The notes: generated by a model not told the origin, from the sequence alone. DNA of 60,988 bases from an uncultured Erwinia sp. (GCA_913775305.1 CAJYIY010000122.1:1-60988), one strand, 5' to 3'. Positions 1 to 9,961 are shown, counted from the stretch's first letter. Program-made: numbers and translations.

Positions 1-171
1 CCTGATCCCGCTTGCGCGGGCCATCGGCGGTTTGCTCTCTGTTGCACTGGTCGTGGGTTTCCCCCCCAGGCGTTACCTGGCACCCTGCCCTATGGAGCCC
101 GGACTTTCCTCCCCTCCGCCCGTCTCCCCCAAGGGGGACGACGACGAAGCGGCGACTGTCTGGTCAGCTTC
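1..171 (-). ncRNA. rnpB: RNase P RNA (M1 RNA), 5' part, cut by the window edge
   Basis: This is the catalytic RNA of RNase P, which trims the 5' leader from pre-tRNAs. Read on the minus strand it starts GAAGCTGACCAGACAGTCGC at 171, the start of enterobacterial M1 RNA. It continues through the conserved GGAGGAAAGTCCGGGCTCC segment (P4/CR-I) and the AGGGTGCCAGGTAACGCCTG stretch. Only about the first 170 nt of a molecule of roughly 375-380 nt are present; the remainder lies beyond position 1. It lies directly downstream of rsmI on the same strand, as in E. coli. Confidence 0.97.
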
Positions 172-180
172 GGCGCGCAG

Positions 181-186
181 TGTATA
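181..186 (-). promoter_or_regulatory. -10 element of the rnpB promoter
   Basis: On the minus strand the sequence CGCTATACACTGCGCGCC immediately precedes the first base of M1 RNA. TATACA is placed 9-10 bases upstream of the start, and this matches the E. coli rnpB promoter as I remember it. No good -35 hexamer is obvious, and the upstream part of the promoter overlaps the rsmI stop codon. Confidence 0.6.
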
Positions 187-203
187 GCGTTTTCTGTGAC
201 TTG

Positions 204-1067
204 TCACTCACCCTGCAGCTCCAGGGCGTACTTATACAGGGCATTTTTTTTCACGCCGTGTATTTCCGCAGTCAGCGCTGCGGCTTTTTTCAGCGGCAGC
301 TCTGCCTGCAGCAGCGCCAGCGTGCGCAGTGCTTCGGGCGGCAGTGCCTCCGCTTCCGCGTGATAGCCTTCAACGATCAGCACCATCTCGCCCTTGCGAC
401 GATTCTCATCTTCCTGCACCCACGCCAGCAGCTCGCCGACCGGCGCCCCCTGAATCGATTCCCAGGTCTTGGTGATTTCGCGCGCCAGTACCACATAGCG
501 GTCCGGCCCCAGCACCGTGACCATATCCTGCAGGCTGTCGATCAGGCGGTGGGTTGACTCATAAAAAATCAGCGTGCGCGGCTCCTGCTCCAGCTCGCGC
601 AGGGTATCGCAGCGCCCTTTGCTTTTCGCAGGCAGAAAACCTTCGTAACAGAATCGATCGGAAGGCAATCCCGCTGCGCTTAATGCTGCTATGGCGGCAC
701 AGGCCCCCGGCAGTGGCACCACTCGGATCCCGGCTTCGCGGCAAAGACGCACCAGGTGATAGCCCGGATCGTTGATCAGCGGCGTGCCGGCATCGGAAAC
801 TAAGGCTATGCTTTGTCCTTCACGGAGCTTTGCCAACAGTGATTCCGCTTTCTGCTGTTCGTTATGGTCGTGCAATGCGAAGAGCCGCGCATTGATGGCG
901 AAATGTTGTAGCAACAGTCCGGTATGACGTGTATCTTCCGCAGCGATCAGATCGACGCTCGCAAGCACCGTCAGTGCCCGCTGGGTGATATCGCCCAGGT
1001 TACCAATCGGTGTTGGAACGATATAGAGCGTGCTGGCAGAAATATCTGCCCGATCGTGTTGTTTCAT
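204..1067 (-). CDS. rsmI: 16S rRNA (cytidine(1402)-2'-O)-methyltransferase RsmI
   Basis: RsmI 2'-O-methylates C1402 in the ribosomal P site of 16S rRNA using S-adenosylmethionine. The 287-residue protein has the tetrapyrrole-methylase fold signatures: [14 protein letters not shown] near residue 19, AEDTRHTG near 43, [12 protein letters not shown] near 91 and FLPAKSKGR near 144. Length and wording follow E. coli RsmI closely over the whole chain, including the end [13 protein letters not shown]. It is divergent from lpoA with a 62-bp gap, and rnpB follows 32 bp downstream, the standard enteric arrangement. Confidence 0.97.
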   Translation of the reverse strand: MKQHDRADISASTLYIVPTPIGNLGDITQRALTVLASVDLIAAEDTRHTGLLLQHFAINARLFALHDHNEQQKAESLLAKLREGQSIALVSDAGTPLINDPGYHLVRLCREAGIRVVPLPGACAAIAALSAAGLPSDRFCYEGFLPAKSKGRCDTLRELEQEPRTLIFYESTHRLIDSLQDMVTVLGPDRYVVLAREITKTWESIQGAPVGELLAWVQEDENRRKGEMVLIVEGYHAEAEALPPEALRTLALLQAELPLKKAAALTAEIHGVKKNALYKYALELQGE

Positions 1068-1129
1068 TGTTTGATCCGAATAGCCGATTTAATATTGAGC
1101 ATCTTGAAAAAAACATCACTGGATACAGT

Positions 1130-3169
1130 ATGCTTCCTTCGAAAGTAGTTCGTAGCAAAGCCGGGCGCAGCCTGCCGCTTCTGCTGGCCGCCCTGATTTT
1201 TGCCGGATGTACCGGCCAGGCCCCGCAAACGCCAACAGCGAATATCCAGGGCGCCGCCACCGGCACCTCTGACTATTATCTGCAGCAGATGCAGCAAAGC
1301 TCAGATGATAACAAGGTTGGCTGGCAATTACTCGCAATCCGAGCGTTGTTGAATGAAGGCAAACTGCCGCAGGCTAATCAGCAGCTCACCCAGCTGCCGC
1401 AGCAGCTGGACGCGACTCAGAGCCAGGAACAGCAGCTGCTCCAGGCGCAGCTGCATGTCATTGAGAAAAATTTCCCGGCGGCAGCCGATCGGCTGAAGCA
1501 GGTTGATGTCGCGTCACTCTCTAAAGATCAGCAGATTCGCTACTACCAGCTCCAGATAGCTATCGGCCAGGGCCGACCAACGCTGGAGGTCCTTCGCGCC
1601 TACATCGCTCAGGAACCGCTGCTCGCCAGTCCGACTGAAAAACAGGCGAATATCGATGCCACCTGGCAGTCGCTGAGCCGGATGACGCAGGATCAGTTGA
1701 ATAACGTGACCATCAATGCCAACGAGAACGTTCTGCAGGGATGGCTGGATTTGCTGGGCGTGTATAAAGCGAACAGCAACGATCCGGATATGCTGAAGGC
1801 CGGTATCAGCGACTGGCAGAGCCGCTATCCTTACAACCCGGCGGCCAAAATGCTGCCCTCGGCGCTGGGCCAGGTAAAGAACTTCCAGCAGGGATCGACC
1901 GGTAAAATTGCCCTGCTGCTGCCGATGAGCGGCCAGGCGCAGGTATTTGCCAACGCGATTCAGCAGGGTTTTAACGACGCGAAGAATGGCGCGCTGGTGC
2001 AGTCCACTGCGCCTGCCGCAGCGGTCCAGGCACCGGATGCCGCCGCCAGCCCTGACGCAGCGGCAACCGATGCCAGCGCGGTGGTCAGCCCGTCAGCCAC
2101 ACCAGTGGACGGCACGACTCAGCAGGACGCCACGCAGCCGCAGGCAAGCGCATCCCGCAGCGTGGAAACGGCAGCGCCTTCAGGCAGTACCCAGGTTCAG
2201 GTTTATGACACCAGCACGCAGCCGGTCGACCAGCTGCTGACTCAGGCACAGAAAGACGGAGCCACGCTGGTCGTTGGCCCGCTGCTGAAAAATCAGGTTG
2301 AACAGGTGCTGGCCAGCCAGAGCACACTCAACGTGCTGGCGCTCAACGAACCGGAAACGATCCAGAACCATCCGAATGTTTGCTATTTTGCCCTTTCTCC
2401 TGAAGACGAAGCACGCGATGCCGCGCATCATATGTGGGATCAGGGCAAGCGCTCTCCGCTGCTGCTGGTGCCGCGCAGCTCACTGGGCGATCGGGTGATT
2501 AAAGCCTTTGCCGCCGAGTGGCAGCAGCTGGGTGGCGGTACCGTGCTTCAGCAGCAGTTTGGCTCCACCGCTGAACTGAAGCAGGGCATCAACAGCGGGG
2601 CGGGGATCCGCCTGAGCGGAACGCCGGTTAACGTGCAGCAAGCCCAGCCTCAGGGGGTGACCATTGCCGGTCTGAATATCCCGGCTCCGGTAAGCGATGC
2701 CCCGGTTACCGACACCGCCAGCGCCGGCGGCAATGTGGATTCGGTCTATATCATTGCCACACAGAGCGAACTGACGCTGATTAAGCCGATGATCGCCATG
2801 CGCGTCAGCAGCCGTGACAACGTCAGCCTGTATGCCAGCTCGCGCAGCAACCAGGCCGGTGCAGGCCCGGACTATCGTCTGGAGCTGGATGGCCTGCAGT
2901 TCAGCGATGTTCCACTGCTTTCCGGTGCTAACACGCCACTGATGCTGCAGGCGGCAAAGAAGTTTAACAACGACTACTCACTGGTTCGCCTTTATGCGAT
3001 GGGCATTGATGCCTGGTCTCTGGCCAACCACTTCAGTGAAATGCGCCAGCTGCCGGGCTTCCAGCTTAAAGGTAATACCGGCAATCTGAGCGCGACACAG
3101 GACTGCGTGATTAACAGGAAGTTAGCATGGAGCCAGTATCGTCAGGGGCAAATCGTTCCGGCATCCTGA
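1130..3169 (+). CDS. lpoA: Outer-membrane lipoprotein activator of PBP1A, LpoA
   Basis: LpoA reaches from the outer membrane through the periplasm to stimulate the bifunctional peptidoglycan synthase PBP1A (MrcA). The ATG at 1130 is chosen because it puts the lipobox LIFAGC about 25 residues in. An in-frame upstream ATG at 1010 lies inside rsmI and would bury the signal peptide. The 679 residues comprise a lipid-anchored N terminus, a TPR-like helical half and a LivJ-type periplasmic-binding-protein half beginning around [14 protein letters not shown]. The latter is interrupted by an Ala/Pro/Gln-rich segment at roughly residues 290-350. The 3' end overlaps yraN by 43 bp. Confidence 0.95.
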   Translation: MLPSKVVRSKAGRSLPLLLAALIFAGCTGQAPQTPTANIQGAATGTSDYYLQQMQQSSDDNKVGWQLLAIRALLNEGKLPQANQQLTQLPQQLDATQSQEQQLLQAQLHVIEKNFPAAADRLKQVDVASLSKDQQIRYYQLQIAIGQGRPTLEVLRAYIAQEPLLASPTEKQANIDATWQSLSRMTQDQLNNVTINANENVLQGWLDLLGVYKANSNDPDMLKAGISDWQSRYPYNPAAKMLPSALGQVKNFQQGSTGKIALLLPMSGQAQVFANAIQQGFNDAKNGALVQSTAPAAAVQAPDAAASPDAAATDASAVVSPSATPVDGTTQQDATQPQASASRSVETAAPSGSTQVQVYDTSTQPVDQLLTQAQKDGATLVVGPLLKNQVEQVLASQSTLNVLALNEPETIQNHPNVCYFALSPEDEARDAAHHMWDQGKRSPLLLVPRSSLGDRVIKAFAAEWQQLGGGTVLQQQFGSTAELKQGINSGAGIRLSGTPVNVQQAQPQGVTIAGLNIPAPVSDAPVTDTASAGGNVDSVYIIATQSELTLIKPMIAMRVSSRDNVSLYASSRSNQAGAGPDYRLELDGLQFSDVPLLSGANTPLMLQAAKKFNNDYSLVRLYAMGIDAWSLANHFSEMRQLPGFQLKGNTGNLSATQDCVINRKLAWSQYRQGQIVPAS

Positions 3170-3519
3170 GTCGACAGCAGCAGGGGGCGATGCGTGAAAG
3201 ACAGGCTCGCCACCTGCTGGAAACAGCCGGTCTGCGTTTTATCGCCGCGAATGTCCGCTACCGATCGGGGGAGCTCGATCTGATTATGCGCGACCGGCAG
3301 ATATGGGTTTTTGTTGAGGTTCGCTATCGCCGTTCTGACCATTTTGGTGGGGCGGCGGCCAGCGTCACCCGCAGTAAACAACAAAAACTATTGCGAGCGG
3401 CAGCACTTTGGCTGCATAGCCGTGGTCAAAGCTTTGACACTGTCGACTGCCGTTTTGATGTGGTCGCTTTCACCGGAGAACAGGTGGAATGGCTGCCCAA
3501 TGCGTTTAACGCTGAATAA
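3127..3519 (+). CDS. yraN: YraN/UPF0102 endonuclease-like protein
   Basis: This is a 130-residue member of the UPF0102 family (131 in E. coli), which has a restriction-endonuclease-like fold and no firmly assigned function. The fold's acidic motif is visible as [10 protein letters not shown] followed by VFVEVRYR. The ATG at 3127 lies inside the last codons of lpoA in another frame, suggesting translational coupling. A second in-frame ATG (MRERQ) further in is a possible alternative. diaA follows after about 50 bp, the usual lpoA-yraN-diaA-dolP order. Confidence 0.92.
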   Translation: MEPVSSGANRSGILSRQQQGAMRERQARHLLETAGLRFIAANVRYRSGELDLIMRDRQIWVFVEVRYRRSDHFGGAAASVTRSKQQKLLRAAALWLHSRGQSFDTVDCRFDVVAFTGEQVEWLPNAFNAE

Positions 3520-3569
3520 CGGCGCTGACTGACAGGCCAAAGACCGCAAAAACTAACCAGGTGAATGAC

Positions 3570-4160
3570 GTGCTGGAAAGAATTAAAGTCTGTTTTACCG
3601 AGAGTATTCAAACGCAAATCGCCGCAGCGGAAGCACTTCCTGATGCGATTTCACGCGCTGCCATGACCATTGTGCAGTCGCTGTTGAATGGGAACAAAAT
3701 CCTGAGTTGTGGCAATGGAACCTCCAGTGCCAATGCCCAGCATTTTGCTGCCAGTATGATCAACCGTTTTGAGACTGAACGCCCAAGCCTGCCCGCGATC
3801 GCCCTCAGCGCCGATAATGTGCTGCTGACGGCAATCGGTAACGATCGTCTGCACGATGAGATCTACGCCAAGCAGGTTCGTGCGCTGGGCCATACCGGTG
3901 ATATCCTGCTGGCCATTTCAACCCGCGGCAACAGTCGCGATATTGTAAAAGCGGTAGAAGCTGCGGTAACGCGCGATATGACCATTATTGCCCTGACCGG
4001 TTACGATGGCGGAGAGCTCGCCGGTTTACTGGGCCCGCAGGATGTGGAGATCCGTATTCCCTCGCATCGCAGCGCCAGGATTCAGGAGATGCATATGCTG
4101 ACCGTGAATTGCCTGTGCGATTTGATAGATAACACTTTATTTCCCCACCAGGATGTTTAA
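3570..4160 (+). CDS. diaA: DnaA initiator-associating protein DiaA
   Basis: DiaA is a homotetrameric SIS-domain protein that binds DnaA and promotes its ordered assembly on oriC. The sugar-isomerase motif [14 protein letters not shown] is at about residues 46-59, and the C terminus ending NTLFPHQDV is near-identical to the E. coli protein. The GTG at 3570 gives 196 residues, the E. coli length, and has AGGTGA five bases upstream. The GTG at 3561 would add three residues and overlap that ribosome-binding site, so I prefer the shorter form. Confidence 0.95.
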   Translation: MLERIKVCFTESIQTQIAAAEALPDAISRAAMTIVQSLLNGNKILSCGNGTSSANAQHFAASMINRFETERPSLPAIALSADNVLLTAIGNDRLHDEIYAKQVRALGHTGDILLAISTRGNSRDIVKAVEAAVTRDMTIIALTGYDGGELAGLLGPQDVEIRIPSHRSARIQEMHMLTVNCLCDLIDNTLFPHQDV

Positions 4161-4170
4161 AGGAGCTTAA

Positions 4171-4743
4171 ATGAAGGCATTATCTGCAACGGCAGTTGTT
4201 CTGACCGCATTAATGTTACAGGGCTGCGTTGCGGCGGTCGTGGGTAGCGCCGCCGTCGCGACCAAAAGCGCAACGGACCCGCGTACCGTTGGCACCCAGG
4301 TGGATGACGGCACGCTTGAGCTGCGCGTCAGCAATGCGCTGTCGAAAGATGAACAGATTAAACAAAGCACCCACATCGTGGCCACCGCTTACCAGGGCAA
4401 AGTGCTGTTGACGGGGCAGTCGCCGAGCGCGGAGCTCTCCACGCGAGCCAAACAGATTGCCGTAGGCGTTGATGGCGCTTCCGAGGTCTATAACGAGATC
4501 CGCACCGGCAATAAAGTCAGCTTTGGTACGGCCTCGTCAGATACCTGGATCACCACCAAAGTGCGCTCTCAGCTGCTGGGCAGCGACCAGGTTAAGTCGT
4601 CTAACGTGAAGGTCACCACCGAAAACGGTGAAGTATTCCTGCTGGGTCTGGTGACCAGTGCAGAAGCGAAGGCAGCAGCGGATATCGCCAGCCGGGTGAG
4701 CGGCGTTAAGCACGTAACAACGGCATTCACCATTCTGAAGTAA
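4171..4743 (+). CDS. dolP: Outer-membrane lipoprotein DolP with two BON domains
   Basis: DolP (formerly YraP) is a lipoprotein on the inner face of the outer membrane that binds anionic phospholipid, localises to division sites and supports outer-membrane integrity. The 190-residue product has a signal peptide with lipobox LMLQGC. Two BON domains follow, at about residues 45-115 and 120-190, each with the pattern LLTGQ/FLLGLV after a strand. AGGAG precedes the ATG and diaA ends 10 bp upstream, so the two are probably co-transcribed. Confidence 0.94.
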   Translation: MKALSATAVVLTALMLQGCVAAVVGSAAVATKSATDPRTVGTQVDDGTLELRVSNALSKDEQIKQSTHIVATAYQGKVLLTGQSPSAELSTRAKQIAVGVDGASEVYNEIRTGNKVSFGTASSDTWITTKVRSQLLGSDQVKSSNVKVTTENGEVFLLGLVTSAEAKAAADIASRVSGVKHVTTAFTILK

Positions 4744-4763
4744 AGCCCGCGCAGAAACGTGAC

Positions 4764-4787
4764 GCAGGCGGGAAGGATCCCGCCTGC
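4764..4787. terminator. Hairpin between dolP and the convergent regulator gene
   Basis: GCAGGCGGGA and TCCCGCCTGC form a perfect 10-bp stem with a four-base loop, 20 bp after the dolP stop. The following bases are only moderately T-rich. It could stop transcription from both convergent sides. Confidence 0.55.
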
Positions 4788-4859
4788 AGTTCTCACACCA
4801 GCTCCTGCGGCTCGCCGGACAGGCTGCCACGGCAGTGCGTTCTGCACATTATTCCCCGA

Positions 4860-6770
4860 CTACAGCCGGCTCAAACAATCCATCGCCACCGCTTTGAAAC
4901 GCTCAAAATCCTTGCTGTCCCGCAGCCGCGTCATCGCCCGCTCGCGCATAAAGGTGACGAAAAGATCGTAGATCGCCATTGCCTCTTCATATTCACTTTT
5001 ACTGATGGCCAACAGGAAAATCACATAGGCGGTCTCATCGCCCCATTTGATCCCCTGCGGGGCCAGCACCGTGTAAACGCAGGTTTTCTTAGAGAGCAGT
5101 CCGAGGGCGTGCGGCAACGCAATGCCCTCACCCAGCAGGGTGCTGACGATCGCTTCACGCTCTTCTACTGAAGAATAGAAGGTTTCATCGACGATCCCCT
5201 CCTTCTCAAGTCGGCCGCACAGCTGGCGGAACAGTTCGGAACGATCGATTTCACCATCGATAATGCAGAAGTGGCTGGCGTCAAAAAATTTCTCCAGCAT
5301 ATAGGGGCGGGTGCGGTCCAACAGCACCTGCTTGCCAAGCTGCTCCAGCTGAAAATCGGTGGGGAAAGGTGACACCACCACCACCGGCTTATCTTTATCG
5401 CTCAGCCGCACGGTGGAAATAACGAAATCCTCCTCCACGCTCGCCAGCTGCTCGTATTCACGCAGAGCAATGATGCGCCGCACCTCAATCTGCGGATATT
5501 TGCGCATCAGCATCGCCTGGATCATTCGCACCGTTGAGTTGCCGGTATCGCAGACCAGCAGCACCTGCGGATAGCGCTGGTAGCCGACGTTATAGTGACG
5601 TTCCAGGCCGACGCCGATATGCAGTACCAGGAACCCCACTTCATTTTCGCTGATGGCATAAGGGGTATATTTACTCCAGCTGGAGATCGCCGCCAGCGTT
5701 ACGTCGTACGCCATCGGGTAATGCTGTTTGATGTTCGCCAACAGCGGGTTGGGAATAGGGATCTGATAGCGCGCCCGGGTCATCATGGTTTTGATATGTG
5801 TCAGCAGGTCGGCACGCAGCTGCGGATCGTTTTGCAGGTTAAAACCATAGTGGCTGTTGATGTAGTTGAGGATGTAATCCACCAGCGATTCGCCATCGTC
5901 AGGATTGATGGCGCTGGGCGCAACCTCTTCACTACGCCGGGCGGCAATATGCACCTGCAGCCAGGCCTCTTCCGCCGGAGAAATACTTTTTCCGGTCACG
6001 GGCCGCATCAGATTGATAATGTGGCGGGCGGCATCGCGCACGTCATCGGCGACATCTTCAGCGGTAAAGTCAGAAAGCGGATAGCCCTCCGCGATACGGC
6101 ACACCGCCACCGCGCAATAGAGGCGCAGATACAGCTCGGCATCGTCAGCAAGGCGGATGTTAAATCGGGAGAGGCACTCAAGCAGCATCGGTTGCCGGGT
6201 GGCCTGCATACCTCTGTTCAGCGCTTCCAGCTTCAGCAGTGGGCTGTCGGCATCGTCCTGAGCCAGCTGATAGAGCAGATCGGTCAGGCAGGTACGCATC
6301 GCCACTTCACTGCCAAACAGCTTCATGCCGTAACGTGGCCGGGTTTCAATCTCCAGACTGTAGCGGCCAAGCCATTCTCTCACTTCGGCCATATCACTTT
6401 GCAGCGTGGTGCGGCTGACAAACCATTCGTCTGCCAGCTCTTCCAGCTTGAGAGAAAAAGCCGAAGTGAGAAAACGGATTAACAGATAATGGACCCGTTC
6501 CGTCGAAGTTCGCGGGACGCGCAGACAGGACGTTGACTGTTTCAACAGGCGGTCGTAGCGTCCGGCGTCATCAATCTTCAGCTGATAGCCCTCGCCCCGG
6601 TTCAGGACAAAACTGGCACCGTGATCGGCCAGCAGCGCATTCAGGGCCGTGACATCGGTGCGAACAGTGCGGGTAGAAACAGCCAGTCTGCGGGCCAGTT
6701 CGTCCTGCGGCAGAACTTCATTTTGCAGAAGATCAAAAAGCTGTGCCAGTCGTTGGTTAGGGAATCTCAC
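4860..6770 (-). CDS. BglG/MtlR-type transcriptional regulator with PRD, EIIB and EIIA domains
   Basis: This is probably the transcriptional activator of the catabolic operon upstream, controlled by phosphotransferase-system phosphorylation. The 636 residues run: N-terminal DNA-binding helix-turn-helix (RRLAVSTRTVRTDV, about 26-39) and a second winged-helix region; two PTS regulation domains at roughly 180-400; a GatB-like EIIB domain with its cysteine in LLVCDTGNSTV; and a C-terminal EIIA domain with the phospho-histidine in GIALPHALGL. The HTH rather than an RNA-binding CAT domain makes it MtlR/ManR-like, despite the antiterminator label such proteins often receive. The start is a GTG with a weak ribosome-binding site. 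The regulated substrate is unknown. Confidence 0.85.
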   Translation of the reverse strand: MRFPNQRLAQLFDLLQNEVLPQDELARRLAVSTRTVRTDVTALNALLADHGASFVLNRGEGYQLKIDDAGRYDRLLKQSTSCLRVPRTSTERVHYLLIRFLTSAFSLKLEELADEWFVSRTTLQSDMAEVREWLGRYSLEIETRPRYGMKLFGSEVAMRTCLTDLLYQLAQDDADSPLLKLEALNRGMQATRQPMLLECLSRFNIRLADDAELYLRLYCAVAVCRIAEGYPLSDFTAEDVADDVRDAARHIINLMRPVTGKSISPAEEAWLQVHIAARRSEEVAPSAINPDDGESLVDYILNYINSHYGFNLQNDPQLRADLLTHIKTMMTRARYQIPIPNPLLANIKQHYPMAYDVTLAAISSWSKYTPYAISENEVGFLVLHIGVGLERHYNVGYQRYPQVLLVCDTGNSTVRMIQAMLMRKYPQIEVRRIIALREYEQLASVEEDFVISTVRLSDKDKPVVVVSPFPTDFQLEQLGKQVLLDRTRPYMLEKFFDASHFCIIDGEIDRSELFRQLCGRLEKEGIVDETFYSSVEEREAIVSTLLGEGIALPHALGLLSKKTCVYTVLAPQGIKWGDETAYVIFLLAISKSEYEEAMAIYDLFVTFMRERAMTRLRDSKDFERFKAVAMDCLSRL

Positions 6771-6940
6771 GGGATACCATTTTCATCAGAATTAATCGTG
6801 CTACAGGTTTTTTACAATCAGCCTACCTTTATTCGCACCGAAAAAATAGTCTAAGCAGCCCGGCAAACAGGCATTTAACAAATAACGCAATTCCTCTGAA
6901 AAGTGCGAGATTTTGTTTCGTAAAAAACAGCATTTTCCGC
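6771..6940 (-). promoter_or_regulatory. Probable promoter region of the PRD regulator gene
   Basis: These 170 bp lie between the aldolase-gene hairpin and the regulator GTG. The tract is AT-rich, including AAAAAATAG and TTTTTTAC runs. A hairpin terminator upstream suggests the regulator is transcribed independently of the operon, but I cannot pick reliable -35/-10 boxes. Confidence 0.35.
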
Positions 6941-6973
6941 GCTGGCGCAGGCTCAAAACCACCCTGCGCCAGC
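6941..6973 (-). terminator. Hairpin after the KDGP aldolase gene
   Basis: GCTGGCGCAGG (6941-6951) pairs perfectly with CCTGCGCCAGC (6963-6973), an 11-bp stem 13 bp beyond the aldolase stop. On the minus strand it is followed within about 15 bases by a TTTTTT run. It would separate the operon from the regulator gene downstream. Confidence 0.6.
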
Positions 6974-6985
6974 GGGGAAACTGGC

Positions 6986-7726
6986 TTACGCCATCACTTT
7001 ACGGGTGATGGCCATCAGCGCGGCGACATCTGCCGGACGGGTCAAGCCGGTTGATTTATCAACGATCGCGCTGTAGATGTGCGGAATAATTTTGCTGACT
7101 CCGGCATCCAGCGCGATACGCAGGATCGTCTCATAGTTGTTCAGATCGATACCGCCGGTCGGCTCCAGCCAGAAATCATTCGTGGCGCAGGCTTCAGCCA
7201 GCACGCGGAACTCGCCAATGTCCACCATTTTATCCATCGGGAAGAACTTAACCGAGCTGCCGCCCATGTCTTTCAGCATGGCAATCGCCGTGGCGACCGG
7301 CACAATGGCGTCTTCCGCTTTACAGCTCAGCGGGCCGGTAGAGATTTTCACCATGCCAGCGCGTCCGGTTGGCGAAGCCAGACCATTGACCACCGTTTCC
7401 GTCTGGCCCAGCAGCGCGCGGCTGGTGGCCACGCCGGTAAAGACCTGGTTAACATGCTGTGGCTGGACCTGTGCGGCGATTGCGCTGACCATCGCTGACT
7501 GGTTCGGATCGCCCGCGCCCAGCCCGACGGAGAGAGCATTGTCGATCAGTGCAGCGTATTCGCGCATGTCCTGCACCGCGTGCCCGACGCTGTCGTAGTT
7601 TTTCGACAGTACGCCAACTAACACGTGGCCTTCCGCTGCTTCCCAGACATCGCGGGCGTTCTGCTTAGAGCCTGCCAGCACGTTGAGGCAGACCCGATCG
7701 CGATAAAATTTTGGTGTCAGTTTCAT
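6986..7726 (-). CDS. dgaF: 2-dehydro-3-deoxy-phosphogluconate (KDGP) aldolase, DgaF family
   Basis: The enzyme is predicted to split 2-keto-3-deoxy-6-phosphogluconate into pyruvate and glyceraldehyde-3-phosphate. The 246-residue protein belongs to the KDGP-aldolase family typified by Salmonella DgaF, not the Eda family. A likely Schiff-base lysine lies in SSVKFFPMDKM (near residue 160), followed by the LEPTGGIDL loop. Its ATG overlaps the stop of the ammonia-lyase gene as ATGA, implying translational coupling. In Salmonella the same pair DgaE-DgaF completes D-glucosaminate breakdown; transfer of that exact substrate to this operon is inference. Confidence 0.85.
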   Translation of the reverse strand: MKLTPKFYRDRVCLNVLAGSKQNARDVWEAAEGHVLVGVLSKNYDSVGHAVQDMREYAALIDNALSVGLGAGDPNQSAMVSAIAAQVQPQHVNQVFTGVATSRALLGQTETVVNGLASPTGRAGMVKISTGPLSCKAEDAIVPVATAIAMLKDMGGSSVKFFPMDKMVDIGEFRVLAEACATNDFWLEPTGGIDLNNYETILRIALDAGVSKIIPHIYSAIVDKSTGLTRPADVAALMAITRKVMA

Positions 7727-8844
7727 CCCTGTTTTCCCCTGGCGACTAAATCCTGAATTGAGGTAAAAATCGTGTGCAGCTGATCGGCGGATACGCTGCG
7801 TACGTCCACTTCGACAATGCCTTCGTTAGCCTTGTAGCCGCGGAAATAGATGGCCTGTTCGCCGCTCTTCAGCGCCTCTACCACCGCCCCGGTGCTCATG
7901 CCGATGCATGACTCGTCGAAATGGATCTCAGCACGGGCGATATCGCGTCCGGCGGCATCCCATACCACCCGTGCCTGAATGCCGTTCAGACCATTCAGAT
8001 TAGTGATAAACGGCGTCATTTTTTCCACCATCTGTGCACCGCTGGCTTTCTCCTGCACCAGATAGTTTTCGATCGCGTGGGTAAGGCCAAGAATCCCTTC
8101 TTTACCCACTTTCATCGCCCGGCCAATGCCCAGCGACTGACGTTTGACCCACTCAACCTGCTGCTTTTTACCGATCACCAGCCCGCTGGTTGGCCCTTCA
8201 ATGGCTTTGGCACCGCTGTAGATCACCAGATCCGCGCCCAGTGAGGTGTAGGCCAGCAGATCCTCTTCCGCAGCGGCATCCACAATCAGCGGTACGCCGT
8301 GCTGACGCGCAACCGCGACCGCCTGCTCCACGCTGAGGTGGCTTTTCTGCACGCTGTGGTGCGATTTTATATACAGGATCGCAGCAGTTTGCGGCGTCAC
8401 CGCCGCCGACAGCTGTTCCGGCGAACACTCGTTGGCGTAGCCCGCTTCAACCAGACGCCCCCCACCCAGCGCCACCATGGTACCCACCGGGGCACCAAAG
8501 TTAACGTTGTGGCCTTTGGGCAGTACGATATCGTGCGGCACGGTCAGCGGCGCGGCGTGCAGGTTTTCCAGCAGCCAGTCGTTGTCCTGCACAATTACGC
8601 CAGCAACGGATTGTGCAATCCCGGCGGAGGCACAGGAGACCACCACCGCCGCTTCGCAGTTCAGCAATCCGGCAATGTACGCGCCGGTTTTGTTCACCAG
8701 ATCTTTCATCTCAAAGTAGTGGTTCAGACCGTATTTCACCGTCTCCACCACGTCTGCCGCCGGGGTGGACACCCCCAGAATCGTCATGCGGCCCGAGGCG
8801 TTAATCACCTGCTTCAGGCCATATTTCTCATAAACTGAAGTCAT
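7723..8844 (-). CDS. dgaE: PLP-dependent D-glucosaminate-6-phosphate ammonia-lyase-like protein, DgaE family
   Basis: This SelA-like fold-type-I PLP enzyme is predicted to eliminate ammonia from a 2-amino-2-deoxy sugar acid 6-phosphate to give KDGP. The 373 residues start MTSVYEKYGLKQVINASGRM, typical of the DgaE/SelA-like group. The cofactor lysine lies in LVIYSGAKAIEGPTSG around residues 209-224. It overlaps the upstream amidohydrolase gene by 17 bp and the downstream aldolase gene by 4 bp, so the three enzymes are one translational unit. The family also includes uncharacterised members, so the exact amino substrate is not certain. Confidence 0.82.
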   Translation of the reverse strand: MTSVYEKYGLKQVINASGRMTILGVSTPAADVVETVKYGLNHYFEMKDLVNKTGAYIAGLLNCEAAVVVSCASAGIAQSVAGVIVQDNDWLLENLHAAPLTVPHDIVLPKGHNVNFGAPVGTMVALGGGRLVEAGYANECSPEQLSAAVTPQTAAILYIKSHHSVQKSHLSVEQAVAVARQHGVPLIVDAAAEEDLLAYTSLGADLVIYSGAKAIEGPTSGLVIGKKQQVEWVKRQSLGIGRAMKVGKEGILGLTHAIENYLVQEKASGAQMVEKMTPFITNLNGLNGIQARVVWDAAGRDIARAEIHFDESCIGMSTGAVVEALKSGEQAIYFRGYKANEGIVEVDVRSVSADQLHTIFTSIQDLVARGKQG

Positions 8845-9961
8845 TACGTTTTTTCCCTTCGTTGGTGAGGAATCCCTGCCCGCCTACCATCGCGGCAAGC
8901 GGTACCAGCTGCGTTTCGCCATCCAGCGTGTGGCCGTCAGAATCGGTGAAAACGCACGGCTGCTGTTGCAGGTCAAAAATCGTCAGATCGGCATCAAAGC
9001 CCACTTCCAGACGGCCTTTGCCCTTCAGCTTCAGTCCGTCTGCGGCATGTGCGGTCACGCAGTCGATCACCTGCGGTAAGGTCATGCCCACGTGCAGGAA
9101 TTTCGACATCACGTGAGCCAGGCTGTGTACCGGCCCGTTAATGCGGTTACGGCAGTAAATATCCGAGCTGATGGTCTGCGGCAGGATACCCTGAGCAATG
9201 GCCACCCGCGCGACCTCAAAGCTGAAGCTGGCCGTACCGTGCCCCACATCCAGACGCACGCCGCGCTGGAGAGCCTGACTGACCGCCGCACGCAGCTGGC
9301 CTTCGGGCGTCAGGATGCGGTTTGGCTTGCCGTTGTAGCAGTGGGTGATAATGTCACCGGCGGTGAGCAGATCGGCGATTTCATCCAGATTTGGTGGGTT
9401 GTTACCGATATGCACCATCAGCGGCAAACCGCCGTTCTCTTTCTGCAACGCTTTTGCCCGTTCGAGCGGTTTAATGCCGTTTTGTTCGACCACGCTGCTG
9501 CTGATGCGCGCCTTCAGGCCAACGATAAACTCGGGGCGGCGCTGCAGCGCGGCTTTCAGTGCCGGACCATCGATTCTGGTCATGTCGGCCAGTTCATTCT
9601 GGGTCAGGATGCCGCTGCGGGCGATGTTCAGCAGAGCATAAACGCGGGTGGTACAGCTGCGCGTCAGCTGCCAGAAATCGTCAACGTCATCAGCCCCGGT
9701 ACTGCCCGCATCGACTACAGTGGTCACACCGGTGTCGATGCCGATGCGATCGGCTTCATCATGATAAATCGGTGATTTTGGATAACAGTGAACGTGTGAA
9801 TCAATCCAGCCCGCGCTCAGCCAGTAGCGTCCGGCCAGATCCCATTCCCGTGCGGCCGGGCCGGTGACCGTGCCCGTGGCTGCGATTTTTCCCGTCCGTA
9901 TCGCCACATCGCTCAGCGAACCCTCGCTGAGGCGGGCATTACGGATAATCAGGTCATACAT
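8828..9961 (-). CDS. Amidohydrolase/deacetylase-family metallohydrolase
   Basis: This is a cytoplasmic amidohydrolase-superfamily enzyme that probably removes an acyl group from the amino substrate before the ammonia-lyase acts. In 377 residues the metal-site motifs appear in order: SHVHCYP (HxH), GLKARISS (possible carboxylated lysine), MVHIGNN, THCYNGKPNRI and SSDIYCRN. Start ATG 9961 is preferred over the upstream in-frame ATG because GGAGG lies seven bases before it. The family is typified by EF_0837/AHA_3915-type proteins, which co-occur with DgaE and DgaF homologues. The reaction here is inferred from context. Confidence 0.8.
   Translation of the reverse strand: MYDLIIRNARLSEGSLSDVAIRTGKIAATGTVTGPAAREWDLAGRYWLSAGWIDSHVHCYPKSPIYHDEADRIGIDTGVTTVVDAGSTGADDVDDFWQLTRSCTTRVYALLNIARSGILTQNELADMTRIDGPALKAALQRRPEFIVGLKARISSSVVEQNGIKPLERAKALQKENGGLPLMVHIGNNPPNLDEIADLLTAGDIITHCYNGKPNRILTPEGQLRAAVSQALQRGVRLDVGHGTASFSFEVARVAIAQGILPQTISSDIYCRNRINGPVHSLAHVMSKFLHVGMTLPQVIDCVTAHAADGLKLKGKGRLEVGFDADLTIFDLQQQPCVFTDSDGHTLDGETQLVPLAAMVGGQGFLTNEGKKRNDFSL

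Noticed and set aside
12..557. 181-codon plus-strand frame over rnpB and rsmI
   Set aside because: It covers RNase P RNA and the 3' part of rsmI on the opposite strand; not a credible gene.
1010..1129. N-terminal extension of lpoA
   Set aside because: It would place the lipoprotein signal peptide 40 residues into the protein and lies inside rsmI.
5595..6482. 295-codon plus-strand frame opposite the PRD regulator
   Set aside because: It is antisense to a well-supported regulator with HTH, PRD, EIIB and EIIA domains; no independent support.
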